This document shows positions 49,071 through 58,608 of a DNA stretch of 64,000 bases, in pieces. Under the pieces are notes generated by a model, which had not been told where the DNA came from, made no database searches, and saw nothing but the letters and a program-made list of their open reading frames with translations. Source of the DNA: Galbibacter orientalis DSM 19592 (lineage in GTDB: Bacteria; Bacteroidota; Bacteroidia; Flavobacteriales; Flavobacteriaceae); the NCBI RefSeq assembly GCF_000260115.1, contig NZ_JH651379.1:372001-436000 (forward strand). The letters run 5' to 3'. The translations under genes and the position numbers were made by a program. Each line of letters begins with the position of its first letter. Within the stretch, counting starts at the first letter, position 1.

Positions 49071-49203
49071 TGTAGATAACGGCCTTGGCTATGGTTTGTT
49101 GCGTAAAAATCCGCAAGGATTTTCTGTTATAAACCAAATATAGTAAAAGTACAAGGAATTTTCGGTAGAAAATTCCGGAGCAATGAACTATAGCCGTTGC
49201 TAC
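49071..49203. repeat. Long imperfect palindrome (attC-like or REP-like)
   Basis: GTAGATAACGGCC...GGCTATGGTT at the left pairs with GAACTATAGCCGTTGCTAC at the right. Inside are two more perfect hairpins, AAAATCC-GCAA-GGATTTT and GGAATTTTC-GGTA-GAAAATTCC. It follows the promoter side of the nucleotidyltransferase gene. The folded form recalls integron attC sites, but no integron integrase is in the window. Confidence 0.6.
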
Positions 49204-49672
49204 CTAAAGTACCGAAACATCCTGCTTGGTACGTTTTGCTATTCATTCCGTGGTTTTTCCGCTCAGTTTTTTTCCGTTAGTTAGAATTATAGAGTTTAAA
49301 CGGGACTTTTAGTCATCGAAAAAATCAGCGTATTGCTTTTAAAAGAAAAATTAGCCGTTGTGCTTTTCAATCGGCAGAGTGCTTTTCTAATCTTTTTTTC
49401 TTTTTCTTTAATTTTCTAAGTTTAGTTTAAATTGATTTTAGGAGTAGGAGTTTTTTTATTTATTCGCTCTGCAATTCAATCCGTTTTATTTTAAACTAAA
49501 TTTTCGGATTTTGCTGTAATTTTTATTCTAAACCCAAGCCAATTTTATCCGCTCTGTAAATCAGTCCGCTACTTTTTTTAAAGAAACCCAAACATTAATT
49601 TTTTAACTTTAGTGTTTATTGAAAGTCGTATCAATTCTTATCCGCTGTGGTTTTTATGAGGTATTTTAGGTA
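49204..49672. other. Gene-free region with short dispersed repeats
   Basis: No gene is seen. Three related motifs, TCCGCTCAG...TCCG (49258 on), ATTCGCTCTGCAATTCAATC (49462 on) and ATCCGCTCTGTAAATCAGTC (49548 on), recur with the same order of CGCTCTG and TCCG. Probable decayed sequence of the second element. Confidence 0.4.
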
Positions 49673-50003
49673 ACATGTGGTATGTTCATTTTCATTATAT
49701 ACATTCAAATATACAGAAATACACAGAAACCTCATGGGTTTATAGAATTGTAGCTATTACAGATTCTTGAAAATAGTATTGGTTGAACTATATCGTACAG
49801 GTGAATTTCCTATCCTGAATCATGGTTTTATATAAATTATACTTACTTTCCACCAAATAGACTCAATATGCTTGTTTAAAGAAACTTGCGAATAAAAACT
49901 TCTGTTTTACAAAGTTTACTTCATCTTTATTTCTACTTTTATTTCAAGAATTCAATTAAAAAAATAAAGCGCTTTGTTAATTACTAATCTTTAAAACAGA
50001 TAT
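49673..50003 (+). repeat. Relic of the element's noncoding leader
   Basis: Collinear with 27261-27718: ACATGTGGTATGTTC, GTGAATTTCCTATCCTGAAT, AAACTTGCGAATAAAAACTT, AAAGCGCTTTGTTAATTACT and ATCTTTAAAA recur in order, with about 130 bp missing in the middle. The HTH gene that follows the intact copy is absent, so core chromosome starts here. Confidence 0.75.
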
Positions 50004-50046
50004 AGTTAAAAGTACAAAACATACAAGCCCCAAAAATAAGAACCAT

Positions 50047-51384
50047 TTACAATGCCAAATCCTCTTCATCCTTTCTTTTTGTTAGTTTGTTTCTTCTTGC
50101 CAAAATAGCTAGTCCGAAGGTGAGTATCCCAAGTCTCCCTACAAACATTACAAATATGAGTACCATTTTTCCAAAAGATGATAAATCTGCTGTAATACCA
50201 GTGCTTAAACCAACTGTTCCAATAGCCGATGTTATTTCAAATAGAATTTGTTGTAGTGAGAAATCTTCAGACATTGCTAAAAGTATGGTTGACACAAAAA
50301 TTACCAATGCATAAAGCATAAAAATGGAAGTCGCTACATAAAGTCGCTCTAAAGGAATTGATTTTCCTAAAAATGTAACACGTTTGTTATTACGAATCCT
50401 ATTCCACATTATAGCAATTAAGGCGGTAAGGGTTGTTGTTTTCATTCCTCCACCTGTACCTGAAGGCGATGCCCCAACGTACATTAAAAAAATAATAACC
50501 AACAAAACAGCCAGTGAAAAACCTCCTAAAGGAACTGTATTAAAACCCACCGTAGTAAGTGCTGTCATTGCCTGAAAAAAGGAAATCATTAATTTATGTT
50601 CCCCTAATTGATTCACAGAGGGTTCAAAAAAATAAATCATAAATGTCCCAACAGTTAGCAATAGTATCATTGACCCTAATATAATTTTTGTGGTATAGGT
50701 AACCTGCTTTGTTTTTCCCGAAAGTCTGTTCCAGAAGTCAGTAACCACAATAAAACCCAAAGAACCACAAATAGCCAATACTGAAATAATTGTGTTAATA
50801 GCTGTATTACCTGCAAACTGCTCAAAACTATTGTTATACAACCCAAAACCCGCAGTACAAAATGCTGAAACACTATGAAAAATACTACTCCAAATAGCAA
50901 AATTATGTTCTACTCCTGCATTGGTAAACGCTATATAAAAGCACAAAGCTCCCAACGTTTCAATAGTAAATGTAAAAATGATAACAGATTTTAGAAAATC
51001 TTTAATCTGAAAGCCTTTTGGCATTGTAAACTCTGCATTAAGAATTCGTTGATGCCAGTGGGTTAGATCACTTTTCTTTGAGAGCAGTATAAAAGATGTA
51101 AACGTCATATAACCAATCCCACCTATTTGAAACAGAAGCATCACAATAAATTGCCCAAATCTATTGTACGTATCAAATATGCTTACTGTTACTAGCCCTG
51201 TGGTAGAAATAGCAGAAGTAGCAATAAACAAATTATCTAATAAGGGAACCATTTGCTTTTGTACTATAGGCATGCACAATAAAAGCCACCCTAATAAGGT
51301 ATAAATTAAAAACCCGTAAAGTAAGTTTTGTTGTGGTGATAAAGAAAGTTGAAACTTTCTGTATTTTTTTATTATCTTTTTCAT
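50047..51384 (-). CDS. trkH: TrkH/KtrB-family potassium uptake protein
   Basis: A 445-residue K+ channel-like transporter with four pore loops containing the selectivity-filter glycines: 'ATSAISTTGLVT', 'SVSAFCTAGFGLYNN', 'AMTALTTVGFNTVPLG' and 'ITSAIGTVGLSTGI'. The length fits KtrB. A KtrA/TrkA regulatory gene is not in the window. It lies downstream of ApbE and a KdpDE-like pair on the same strand, suggesting regulation by K+ or turgor. Confidence 0.93.
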   Translation of the reverse strand: MKKIIKKYRKFQLSLSPQQNLLYGFLIYTLLGWLLLCMPIVQKQMVPLLDNLFIATSAISTTGLVTVSIFDTYNRFGQFIVMLLFQIGGIGYMTFTSFILLSKKSDLTHWHQRILNAEFTMPKGFQIKDFLKSVIIFTFTIETLGALCFYIAFTNAGVEHNFAIWSSIFHSVSAFCTAGFGLYNNSFEQFAGNTAINTIISVLAICGSLGFIVVTDFWNRLSGKTKQVTYTTKIILGSMILLLTVGTFMIYFFEPSVNQLGEHKLMISFFQAMTALTTVGFNTVPLGGFSLAVLLVIIFLMYVGASPSGTGGGMKTTTLTALIAIMWNRIRNNKRVTFLGKSIPLERLYVATSIFMLYALVIFVSTILLAMSEDFSLQQILFEITSAIGTVGLSTGITADLSSFGKMVLIFVMFVGRLGILTFGLAILARRNKLTKRKDEEDLAL

Positions 51385-51392
51385 TTTAATAT

Positions 51393-51740
51393 TTATAATT
51401 GATGGGAAATAAGTTTCCCCAATATTTTTAACCGATTTTCAATAACTTTAAGAGTCTGCAGTGTTTGGCCTCTGCCTCCATAATCTATTGGGAGCACTTT
51501 ATACAGCTTTAAAGAACTTTTTGTAAATCCTTGTAATTCTTTAATTTTAATAAGCATTACTCTCGTGTTTGTCGCTCTTAATATTTCATCCATTTTATTC
51601 TTTATATCCTCATAGTTTTTAAAACAAATGTGTTTCTCTTTATCATGAGACTTACAATACTTTTTTAATTCATTGATACTAAGACATAATTTTATAATAA
51701 GATTAGCTATTTCTTTGTTTAGCTTTATTCCACTTTCCAT
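51393..51740 (-). CDS. Hypothetical helical protein upstream of trkH
   Basis: A 115-residue, basic, fully helical cytoplasmic protein ('ANLIIKLCLSINELKKYC', 'MDEILRATNTRVMLIKIKELQGFTKSSLKLYKVLPIDYGGRGQTLQTLKVIENRLKIL'). It ends 8 bp before trkH and is probably cotranscribed. No family recognised; a TrkH accessory is only a positional guess. Confidence 0.6.
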   Translation of the reverse strand: MESGIKLNKEIANLIIKLCLSINELKKYCKSHDKEKHICFKNYEDIKNKMDEILRATNTRVMLIKIKELQGFTKSSLKLYKVLPIDYGGRGQTLQTLKVIENRLKILGKLISHQL

Positions 51741-51751
51741 TTACTGAAAGA

Positions 51752-51907
51752 TTAAATGAAAATGAATTTGAAGAATCTAAAAAAGAGGATTCCAAATAGA
51801 ACTATTAAAAGGAAAGGATATCTTAAGTGCTTGATTTCATTATACCAATCTTGTATCGATTGATAAGGTTTTCCACTACTTTCATCATAAAAAAAATCCC
51901 ACTTCAT
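51752..51907 (-). CDS. Small membrane protein
   Basis: A 51-residue frame starts ATG at 51907 (MKWDFFYDESSGKPYQSIQD), has a Trp/Tyr-rich cytoplasmic front ('DWYNEIKHLRYP') and one C-terminal membrane helix ('FLLIVLFGILFFRFFKFIFI'), and stops at 51752. It precedes the 51393 gene by 11 bp in the same direction. Small hydrophobic subunits are known in K+ transport operons (KdpF), but no homology is claimed. Confidence 0.5.
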   Translation of the reverse strand: MKWDFFYDESSGKPYQSIQDWYNEIKHLRYPFLLIVLFGILFFRFFKFIFI

Positions 51908-52058
51908 CTGTAATTTTTATTTACATATTAGCTATGAAACACACGAAAGTGCATTTCATCTTATAATTTTTTAACCGTACAAAGGTCTGATGAAATGGAT
52001 ATGTAAAAAATCAAGAACTATAGAGAAAGGATAAATATTTTATAAAGAAAAAAGAGGC

Positions 52059-53048
52059 TTACTCTGGAAAATTATTTGATTGCCAAGTTTTTAATTTTCC
52101 ATCCTTTTGAAATATTAAAAAACCCTCTATTTCTGGTGTTTCTTCAATAAATGTCATGGCCTGTTTTATGCCCATCGACATGCAGGCAGTAGCCAAAGCA
52201 TCTGCAGTAGTTGAAGATTTTGAAAGAAGACTTACACTTAACAGGTTACTTTTAATAGTATAACCTGTTTTTGAATCTAAGATATGTGCATATTTATTGC
52301 CAGACTTGTCTGTGTAGAATTTACGGTAATTTCCAGAAGTACTTAAAGCCATATGATTAAGCTTCACAATTTTCATCAAAGAATCTCCTCGTTGAGAAAT
52401 TGGAATTTCAGGGTTTTCAATTCCTACTTGCCATACTTTATTAGCTGAATTTTTTCCTTTACATTTCATTTCCCCTCCAATTTCCACCATATAATTTAAT
52501 ACCTCAGCTTTGTCCAATATGGACGCAATAGCATCTAAAGCATATCCTTCGCCCATTGCACTTAAATCAATTTTAACTCCTTTTTTTAATGCTCTTACCT
52601 CATTAGTATTAAAAGCCACATTGTTAAAAGAAGTCAATTTTAGTAATGAATCTACTGTAGTAGAATCTATTTGTGATTTGTTTTTAAAATCCTCCTTCCA
52701 ATATTTAATTATAGGATATAGAGAGGGAGAAAAGTAACCATTTGAGGTTTTATAGTAATTTTTGGCTTGTGTTAGCATCTTCAAAAAAGTTGGAGAAGGT
52801 TTCTTTAAAATGCCTGTTTTATTAAATGATGATATTTCGGAATGGTCTACATAAGAATTCGCTGCTTTATCTATTGCTGTAAAAACAGAATCGATTTGTT
52901 TAGAAAAATCGTTGTCAGAATCTATTTGTAAACGATAATATGTTCCAAAAACATCTCCTTGAGAGATTTTATAATTTGTTTCTTTTGAAACACATGATGC
53001 AAGAAAAAAACAGCTCAATAAAACAATACTTCTAAACAACACAATCAT
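52059..53048 (-). CDS. apbE: FAD:protein FMN transferase (ApbE family lipoprotein)
   Basis: A 329-residue lipoprotein (signal with lipobox 'FFLASC'). ApbE features: 'VFGTYYRLQID', 'YFSPSLYPIIKYWKE', 'KGVKIDLSAMGEGYALDAIASIL', 'YMVEIGGEMKCKGKN' and 'STTADALATACMSMG'. The enzyme attaches FMN to Thr of periplasmic flavoproteins such as NqrB/C or RnfG, using Mg2+. It lies between the response regulator and trkH groups and may be independent of potassium control. Confidence 0.92.
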   Translation of the reverse strand: MIVLFRSIVLLSCFFLASCVSKETNYKISQGDVFGTYYRLQIDSDNDFSKQIDSVFTAIDKAANSYVDHSEISSFNKTGILKKPSPTFLKMLTQAKNYYKTSNGYFSPSLYPIIKYWKEDFKNKSQIDSTTVDSLLKLTSFNNVAFNTNEVRALKKGVKIDLSAMGEGYALDAIASILDKAEVLNYMVEIGGEMKCKGKNSANKVWQVGIENPEIPISQRGDSLMKIVKLNHMALSTSGNYRKFYTDKSGNKYAHILDSKTGYTIKSNLLSVSLLSKSSTTADALATACMSMGIKQAMTFIEETPEIEGFLIFQKDGKLKTWQSNNFPE

Positions 53049-53066
53049 AATTACTTTTTTACTTTT

Positions 53067-53753
53067 CTATTGAAATCGATACCCAACTCCGCTTTCAGTG
53101 ATAATATGCTCGGGATGGTTTGGAGAATCTTCAATTTTTTTTCTTAATGTTCCTACAAACACCCGTAAATATTGTGTTTCTGTCTGGTATCCATATCCCC
53201 AAATTTCTTTTAAAATATATTGATGAGTTAATACCTTACCTTCATTTTTAGCAAATAAAGCCAGCAAATTATATTCTGTAGAAGTAAGCTTTACAATTGT
53301 TTCTTGTTTTTTAACTGTTCTGGCTACCAAATCAATTTCAAGATCCCTTGTAGAAACAACCACTGCATTTGGCTCTATATTTTGACTTATTCTAATTGCT
53401 GAACGTAAGCGCGCCAATAACTCCCTAGTACGGAATGGCTTTGTTAAATAATCTGTTGCTCCATTATCTAATGCCCTCACTATATCTTCTTCATTATCTA
53501 TTACCGATAAAATAACTACAGGTTTATTATACCAACTTTTAAGTTCTTTTAATAACTCATGACCGCTTTTGTCGGGTAAACCAATGTCTAATAAAACTGC
53601 ATCTGGCAAATGACTTGCTGCTAAAGCCAAACCTTCTTTGGCACTGCTTGCCTGAATAACCTTGTAATCATTACTTTCTAAATTTATCTGAAGTAATTTT
53701 CTTATCTGCGGCTCATCATCTATAACTAATACTTGTGCTCTATTGGTTTCCAT
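53067..53753 (-). CDS. kdpE: OmpR-family response regulator (KdpE-like)
   Basis: A 228-residue regulator: receiver domain with acidic pocket 'VLVIDDEPQ', phospho-Asp in 'PDAVLLDIGLPDKSG', Lys in 'DYLTKPF', and a winged-helix output domain ('VVKLTSTEYNLLALFAKNEGKVLTHQYILKEIWG...YLRVFVGTLRKKIE'). Its start overlaps the kinase gene end by 14 bp. The closest family pattern is KdpE, the K+-responsive regulator, and trkH lies downstream. Confidence 0.88.
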   Translation of the reverse strand: METNRAQVLVIDDEPQIRKLLQINLESNDYKVIQASSAKEGLALAASHLPDAVLLDIGLPDKSGHELLKELKSWYNKPVVILSVIDNEEDIVRALDNGATDYLTKPFRTRELLARLRSAIRISQNIEPNAVVVSTRDLEIDLVARTVKKQETIVKLTSTEYNLLALFAKNEGKVLTHQYILKEIWGYGYQTETQYLRVFVGTLRKKIEDSPNHPEHIITESGVGYRFQ

Positions 53754-54819
53754 AAGCTTCTATTGTTGTAGTTTCGGCAGGTATTTTAATAGTAAATTTT
53801 GCACCACCATTAGTTTTATTCTGTAAATGAATGGTTCCGTTCATAGCTTCTGTAAAACCTTTAACAATTGACAACCCTAAACCGGTACCTCCTATATTAT
53901 TATTCAGACGATAAAATTTATTGAAAACAGCCTCCATCTTATCAATTGGGAAACCACCTCCATTGTCAGAAATAATAACCTCACAAGAATTTTCTGCATG
54001 TTTAGCTTCAATCTTTATCAAAGACCCCTTGGGAGTGTGTTGCACCGCATTATGGATAATATTATGGACTACTTGCTCTAAAAGACCAATATCTAATTTA
54101 AAAAGTGGTAATTCCTCATTAGGTGTAAAGACTATAGAATGATTTAAAAGATTTTCTTTGTTTCTTTTGATGGTAGTAAAAATTAGCTCATTTAAATCGC
54201 ACCAATCCTCTTTAGGTTTTATAAATCCAGCTTCCAACCTACTCATGCTTAATAAATTTTCAACTTGCCTATTTAAGCGTGTCCCTGCGGTTTCAATCTC
54301 AGAATACAACACTTTTCTATTAACATCCGTAAGTTTGTTGCCCCCGTCGTTTATAGTGTCTATAGCACCAATAATGGTTGCTATGGGTGTTCTTAATTCA
54401 TGCGATAAAGAATTTAACAATGTATTATATAGCTTAATGGCATTGGCTTTCTCTTCTTCATCTCGCCGTTTTTTGTCGTATTCTCTAATTTTATATGTTA
54501 GTACCGCATTGATAGAAGCAATAACAAAATACATTAAAAACATAAGAGCATCCTCTGGTGATCCTATATGAAACGTTAAGATTGGAGGGATAAAGAAGAA
54601 ATTCCAGATTAATGCACTTAATAATGCAGATAACATCACCGGAAATATATCAAATAAAATAGCATTAAGAGAAACCACCAAAAGCAAAATAAGTGCAACT
54701 GCTCTAAAACCAATAATGTCTACTGATAAAAAACATAAAATAGCAGATACCATAACAAGCGATACACTTATTAGGTACTGTTTTTTCTTACTATAATGTC
54801 TTGTTTTAAGGATTTCCAA
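53740..54819 (-). CDS. kdpD: Sensor histidine kinase (KdpD C-terminal type)
   Basis: A 359-residue kinase: four membrane helices with the DUF4118 pattern of KdpD ('VSLNAILFDIFPVMLSALLSALIWNFFFIPPILTFHI'), phospho-His in 'LLNSLSHELRTPIATIIGAIDT', N box 'HNIIHNAVQHTPKG' and G boxes 'ISDNGGGFPI', 'GGTGLGLSIVKG'. It lacks the N-terminal KdpD sensor/USP domains (normally another 400 residues), a short form seen with Trk systems in Bacteroidota. Signal unknown, possibly K+. Confidence 0.88.
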   Translation of the reverse strand: MEILKTRHYSKKKQYLISVSLVMVSAILCFLSVDIIGFRAVALILLLVVSLNAILFDIFPVMLSALLSALIWNFFFIPPILTFHIGSPEDALMFLMYFVIASINAVLTYKIREYDKKRRDEEEKANAIKLYNTLLNSLSHELRTPIATIIGAIDTINDGGNKLTDVNRKVLYSEIETAGTRLNRQVENLLSMSRLEAGFIKPKEDWCDLNELIFTTIKRNKENLLNHSIVFTPNEELPLFKLDIGLLEQVVHNIIHNAVQHTPKGSLIKIEAKHAENSCEVIISDNGGGFPIDKMEAVFNKFYRLNNNIGGTGLGLSIVKGFTEAMNGTIHLQNKTNGGAKFTIKIPAETTTIEAYGNQ

Positions 54820-54920
54820 ATCTTTTACTCAATCATCGAGAGTTTTAATTACAAAGTTACTTTATCTAACATAAAGATTTTATATAAACTTATATGGCAA
54901 CATCAAATTGTAAGAATTAC

Positions 54921-55071
54921 TCAAGATAAAACTCGCTTTAAAAAATCCCTCTCTTCTAATTTCTGATAAATCAAAGTAGCCTTCCCTGGCTGTCGAGGAC
55001 CAATTAGAAATATAGCTTTCCCCTTTGCTAATCGCTTTTCTATGGATTCTTTAATAAATTTTTTTTATCAT
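54921..55071 (-). pseudogene. ATPase (DUF4143 family) N-terminal relic
   Basis: An ATG at 55071 leads, after a frameshift, into 'IKESIEKRLAKGKAIFLIGPRQPGKATLIYQKL' and stops at 54921. This matches the start of the 44678-45826 ATPase (IKKSIEKRFGKGKAIFLIGPRQVGKTTLF), with a damaged Walker A. Upstream, ACATTTACCAAATAT and a second half-site repeat the 32-bp operator spacing of that gene in decayed form. Confidence 0.8.
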
Positions 55072-55163
55072 ATTTACTGATTACATTTACCAAATATTAT
55101 GTTTTTGATTAAATGTGATCAATACTTAAACCTAAAATAACAAGCATCACACTTCTTTTTACA

Positions 55164-55193
55164 CAAAAAAAGACCATCAAATTAATGATGGTC
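55164..55193 (-). terminator. Terminator of the tail-specific protease gene
   Basis: On the minus strand GACCATCA-TTAATT-TGATGGTC is an 8-bp perfect hairpin followed by seven T's, about 30 bp after the protease stop. Confidence 0.88.
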
Positions 55194-55221
55194 TCTTAAA
55201 TATAGTTTCTAAAAAAGTAGT

Positions 55222-57435
55222 TTACCCTTTTACATCAACTACTTTATGTTTTTTTATGTTGTTCATTTTTAAATCTTCTAAAACATTTACAGCCTCTTCG
55301 ATATAAACGTCTTTAGATAGATTTTTATGCCAACGGTCTCTTTTCTCTCTTAACGTACTATCTTTAGTCATTAAATCCTCTTCATAGGGCAACGATTTAA
55401 AAGAAAGATCGGTTTGATAATCTGCAATTTTTCTAAAGCGTTTTAAAACCTCTTCATCTTTTTCTATTTCAGCTTTATACTTATCAATATTCAACGGATA
55501 TTCTTTTTCTTCTTGCTTTTCTTTAACCCATTGCGCATTCTCATCAATCAATTTCAACTGGTCGTTCTTAGCCATTCTAGCTTTACTTCTATCAATTGTT
55601 TCTTCATAATCAATATAACCAGCCCAATCTTCATAATTCAAAGATTCTATTTTATCCCAAGGAAGTGGATTCTCTTGGTCTTTCTCTCCAATATCTCTGT
55701 AACTATACCTGTCTGGAACCACCACATCACTCTTAACTCCTTCTAATTGTGTGGAACCACCATTAATTCGATAGAATTTCTGAGTAGTAACTTTTAAAGC
55801 TCCTACATCTCCATATTCATTATCCCCTCTTAAAAACCTGTTTAAGTCAATTACATTTTGAACAGTTCCTTTTCCATATGTTTGTTTACTTCCTAGAATA
55901 ATTGCTCTTTTATAATCTTGCATTGCCGCTGCTAAAATTTCAGAAGCAGAAGCCGATAATTCGTTTACCAATATTACAAGTGGTCCATCCCACTGCACCC
56001 TATCATCTGTGTCGGAAAGTACTTCTTTTTCTTTTCCTGTCGATTTTACTTGAACAATTGGCCCTTCTTTTATAAAAAGTCCAGCCATATCAACCACAGT
56101 TTTTAAAGAACCTCCTCCATTATCTCTAAGGTCTAAAATTAATCCTTCTGCTCCAGCCTTTTTCATTTCCTCAATTTCTTTTGCAACATCGGAAGCAGCA
56201 TTTCTATTTTTATAATCATCAAAATCTATATAGAATTTTGGAAGATTAATTACACCAAAAGTACGTTCTCCTTTTTTTACTACGGAAGACTTTGCATAAG
56301 ATTCTTCAAGTTCTACAACATCTCTCTCAATAGCTACTTCTTCTACTGTACCATCTAAACGCTTAATTGTAAGTAAAACTTTAGATCCTTTAGGTCCTTT
56401 TATCAGTTTAACCGCATCTTCTAAACGCATACCTACAATACTTACAGGAGTTTCGTTTTCCTGACCTACTTTCATGATAATATCTCCAACTTCTAACAAA
56501 TTACCTCTCCAAGCAGGACCTCCAGATATTATTTCAATAATTTTAATATGGTCATTCTTTTTCTGTAATCTAGCTCCAATTCCTTCAAATTTACCAGACA
56601 TACTTACATCAAAACGCTCTTTATCATCGGGAGCAAAATAAAATGTATGCGGATCAAATTCTTCCACAATAGCATTTAAATAAGCTGCAAACCAATCCTT
56701 GCGCTGTAAATCTTCCATAAACTCGAAATACTCTCCTAAAGTTTTCATGGTAGCTTCACGCGTTTCTTTCTCTAACGCAACTGGATCTTTTGATGATGCT
56801 CCTTCAACATTTTCGTCTATTGCTTTTTTAGGATTCCCTTTTTCATCTACCAACTTTCCTTGAACACCATCCTCAGTCATTTCATTTTCAACAGTAATAC
56901 TATCAGAAGATTCTTCCATAGCACTTACATAACGCTCAATAGTAGAGAACTTTAATTGCTTTCTCCAACGCTGCCACAACTCTTCTTTGTTCTTAGCAAA
57001 TGGTATGTTTTCATAATCCACATCAATTACTTCGTCTTCGTTATAATTATATGGCTTCTCTAATACATCTTTATACATTACAGAAGCTTCGTCCATACGC
57101 TGCATAAGTCTGTCGTAGGTAAGATTGAAAAAAGACAAGTCCGAAGTTTTTATTTGATCGTCAATTGCAGATCTATATTCATTAAACTCATCTATATCAC
57201 TTTGTAAAAAATAACGCTTTAACGGATCTAAAGACTCTATATAATTATCATACACATGTTCAGAAAAATCATCATCCACATCTTTTGGATTAAAATGAGC
57301 ATTTTCCAATACATAGGATATTAAATCAAGCAGTAGCTTGTCTTTATCTGGATTATCAAATGTTTTATTTGTAAAACTACACGATGCAGCAGACACTAAT
57401 AATGCCGCCAACAAATACACAAATTTCCTTTTCAT
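55222..57435 (-). CDS. prc: Carboxy-terminal processing protease (Prc/Tsp)
   Basis: A 737-residue exported lipoprotein-like protease (signal 'LLAALLVSAASC'). An N-terminal helical domain is followed by a PDZ domain ('FEGIGARLQKKNDHIKIIEIISGGPAWRGNLLEVGDIIMKVG') and the S41 catalytic part with Ser in 'LVNELSASASEILAAAMQDY' and Lys in 'GSKQTYGKGTVQNVIDL'. Tsp proteases trim periplasmic proteins from the C-terminus. It is monocistronic, divergent from surE across about 390 bp. Confidence 0.94.
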   Translation of the reverse strand: MKRKFVYLLAALLVSAASCSFTNKTFDNPDKDKLLLDLISYVLENAHFNPKDVDDDFSEHVYDNYIESLDPLKRYFLQSDIDEFNEYRSAIDDQIKTSDLSFFNLTYDRLMQRMDEASVMYKDVLEKPYNYNEDEVIDVDYENIPFAKNKEELWQRWRKQLKFSTIERYVSAMEESSDSITVENEMTEDGVQGKLVDEKGNPKKAIDENVEGASSKDPVALEKETREATMKTLGEYFEFMEDLQRKDWFAAYLNAIVEEFDPHTFYFAPDDKERFDVSMSGKFEGIGARLQKKNDHIKIIEIISGGPAWRGNLLEVGDIIMKVGQENETPVSIVGMRLEDAVKLIKGPKGSKVLLTIKRLDGTVEEVAIERDVVELEESYAKSSVVKKGERTFGVINLPKFYIDFDDYKNRNAASDVAKEIEEMKKAGAEGLILDLRDNGGGSLKTVVDMAGLFIKEGPIVQVKSTGKEKEVLSDTDDRVQWDGPLVILVNELSASASEILAAAMQDYKRAIILGSKQTYGKGTVQNVIDLNRFLRGDNEYGDVGALKVTTQKFYRINGGSTQLEGVKSDVVVPDRYSYRDIGEKDQENPLPWDKIESLNYEDWAGYIDYEETIDRSKARMAKNDQLKLIDENAQWVKEKQEEKEYPLNIDKYKAEIEKDEEVLKRFRKIADYQTDLSFKSLPYEEDLMTKDSTLREKRDRWHKNLSKDVYIEEAVNVLEDLKMNNIKKHKVVDVKG

Positions 57436-57828
57436 TTACATTTTTTTTATAGAGACTTCATCAAAATTCCGTTCATCTCTGCATTCTTTAACGCTAAATA
57501 TCTTACTATTCTTATAAGGTTTGTAATATAATAAAAAACCCATTATGTAAAATATTTAATGTTCCAATCTCTTAATTTATATCGTTCTCTTCAATAAAGA
57601 TCAACTAAATTAAGGAAAAAATCGTGCCACAACATACCAAACCCACTAATATTTTGTTAAACCCTCAATATTCCTTATTTGTTTAACAGACAGTGTTAAA
57701 ATTGAAAAAATACACAACACCATCCCCACTATTTTATCTACTCAAAAAACTTATGTTACTTATAACTTTTCAATAACTCCTACAAAGTTTTAAATTGATT
57801 ATTTTAGCATTGTAAATGAAATTTTAAA
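57436..57828. other. Divergent promoter region of prc and surE
   Basis: No gene is seen in 393 AT-rich bases. It must hold promoters for both flanking genes, but no exact TAnnTTTG element with good spacing was recognised near either start. Confidence 0.4.
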
Positions 57829-58608
57829 ATGAAAAAAAGACCCTTAATACTTGTTACCAACGACGACGGAATTACAGCGCCTGGAATTAGAGCTTTAATA
57901 GACGTAATGAATGAAATTGGCGATGTTATTGTTGTAGCTCCAGACAGTCCTCAAAGTGGCATGGGACACGCCATTACAGTTAATTCAACGCTGTATTGTA
58001 GTCCGATAACAATTAACCATGATGATGTTCAACTAGAATATAGTTGTAGTGGAACTCCTGCAGACTGTGTAAAACTAGCTGTTAATGAGATTCTGAATAA
58101 GAAACCCGACATCTGTGTTAGTGGTATTAACCACGGTTCAAATTCTTCTATTAATGTTATTTATTCTGGAACAATGAGTGCTGCTGTGGAAGCCGGAGTA
58201 GAAGGAATTCCTGCTATTGGCTTTTCTCTGTGCGATTATTCTTGGGAAGCAAATTTTGATGCAGTCAAAAAACATGTAAAAACAATTACAGAAAGTGCTC
58301 TTAAAAATGGGATGCCAAAAGGTGTTGTTCTGAATGTAAACTTCCCAAAACTTCAGGAAAAAGATATTAAAGGTATTAAGGTTTGCCGACAAGCAAATGC
58401 ACGTTGGGTGGAAGAGTTTGACAAACGTACCAACCCTATGGGAAGAGAATATTATTGGCTTACCGGAAAATTTGTGAATCAAGATAAGGGCGAAGATACC
58501 GACGAATGGGCATTGGCAAACGGTTATGTTTCTTTAGTGCCAGTACAGTTTGATTTAACAGCACACCATGCTATTCAAGATTTAAATACTTGGAGCTTAA
58601 ATGACTAG
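57829..58608 (+). CDS. surE: 5'/3'-nucleotidase SurE
   Basis: A 259-residue metal-dependent phosphatase acting on nucleoside monophosphates. Metal-site motif 'LVTNDDGITAPGIRALIDVM', 'VVAPDSPQSGMGHAIT', 'SGTPADCVKLAVNEIL' and 'CVSGINHGSNSSINVIYSGTMSAAVEAGVEGIPAIGFS' are all present. It overlaps the next gene by 8 bp, so the two are coupled. Confidence 0.95.
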   Translation: MKKRPLILVTNDDGITAPGIRALIDVMNEIGDVIVVAPDSPQSGMGHAITVNSTLYCSPITINHDDVQLEYSCSGTPADCVKLAVNEILNKKPDICVSGINHGSNSSINVIYSGTMSAAVEAGVEGIPAIGFSLCDYSWEANFDAVKKHVKTITESALKNGMPKGVVLNVNFPKLQEKDIKGIKVCRQANARWVEEFDKRTNPMGREYYWLTGKFVNQDKGEDTDEWALANGYVSLVPVQFDLTAHHAIQDLNTWSLND

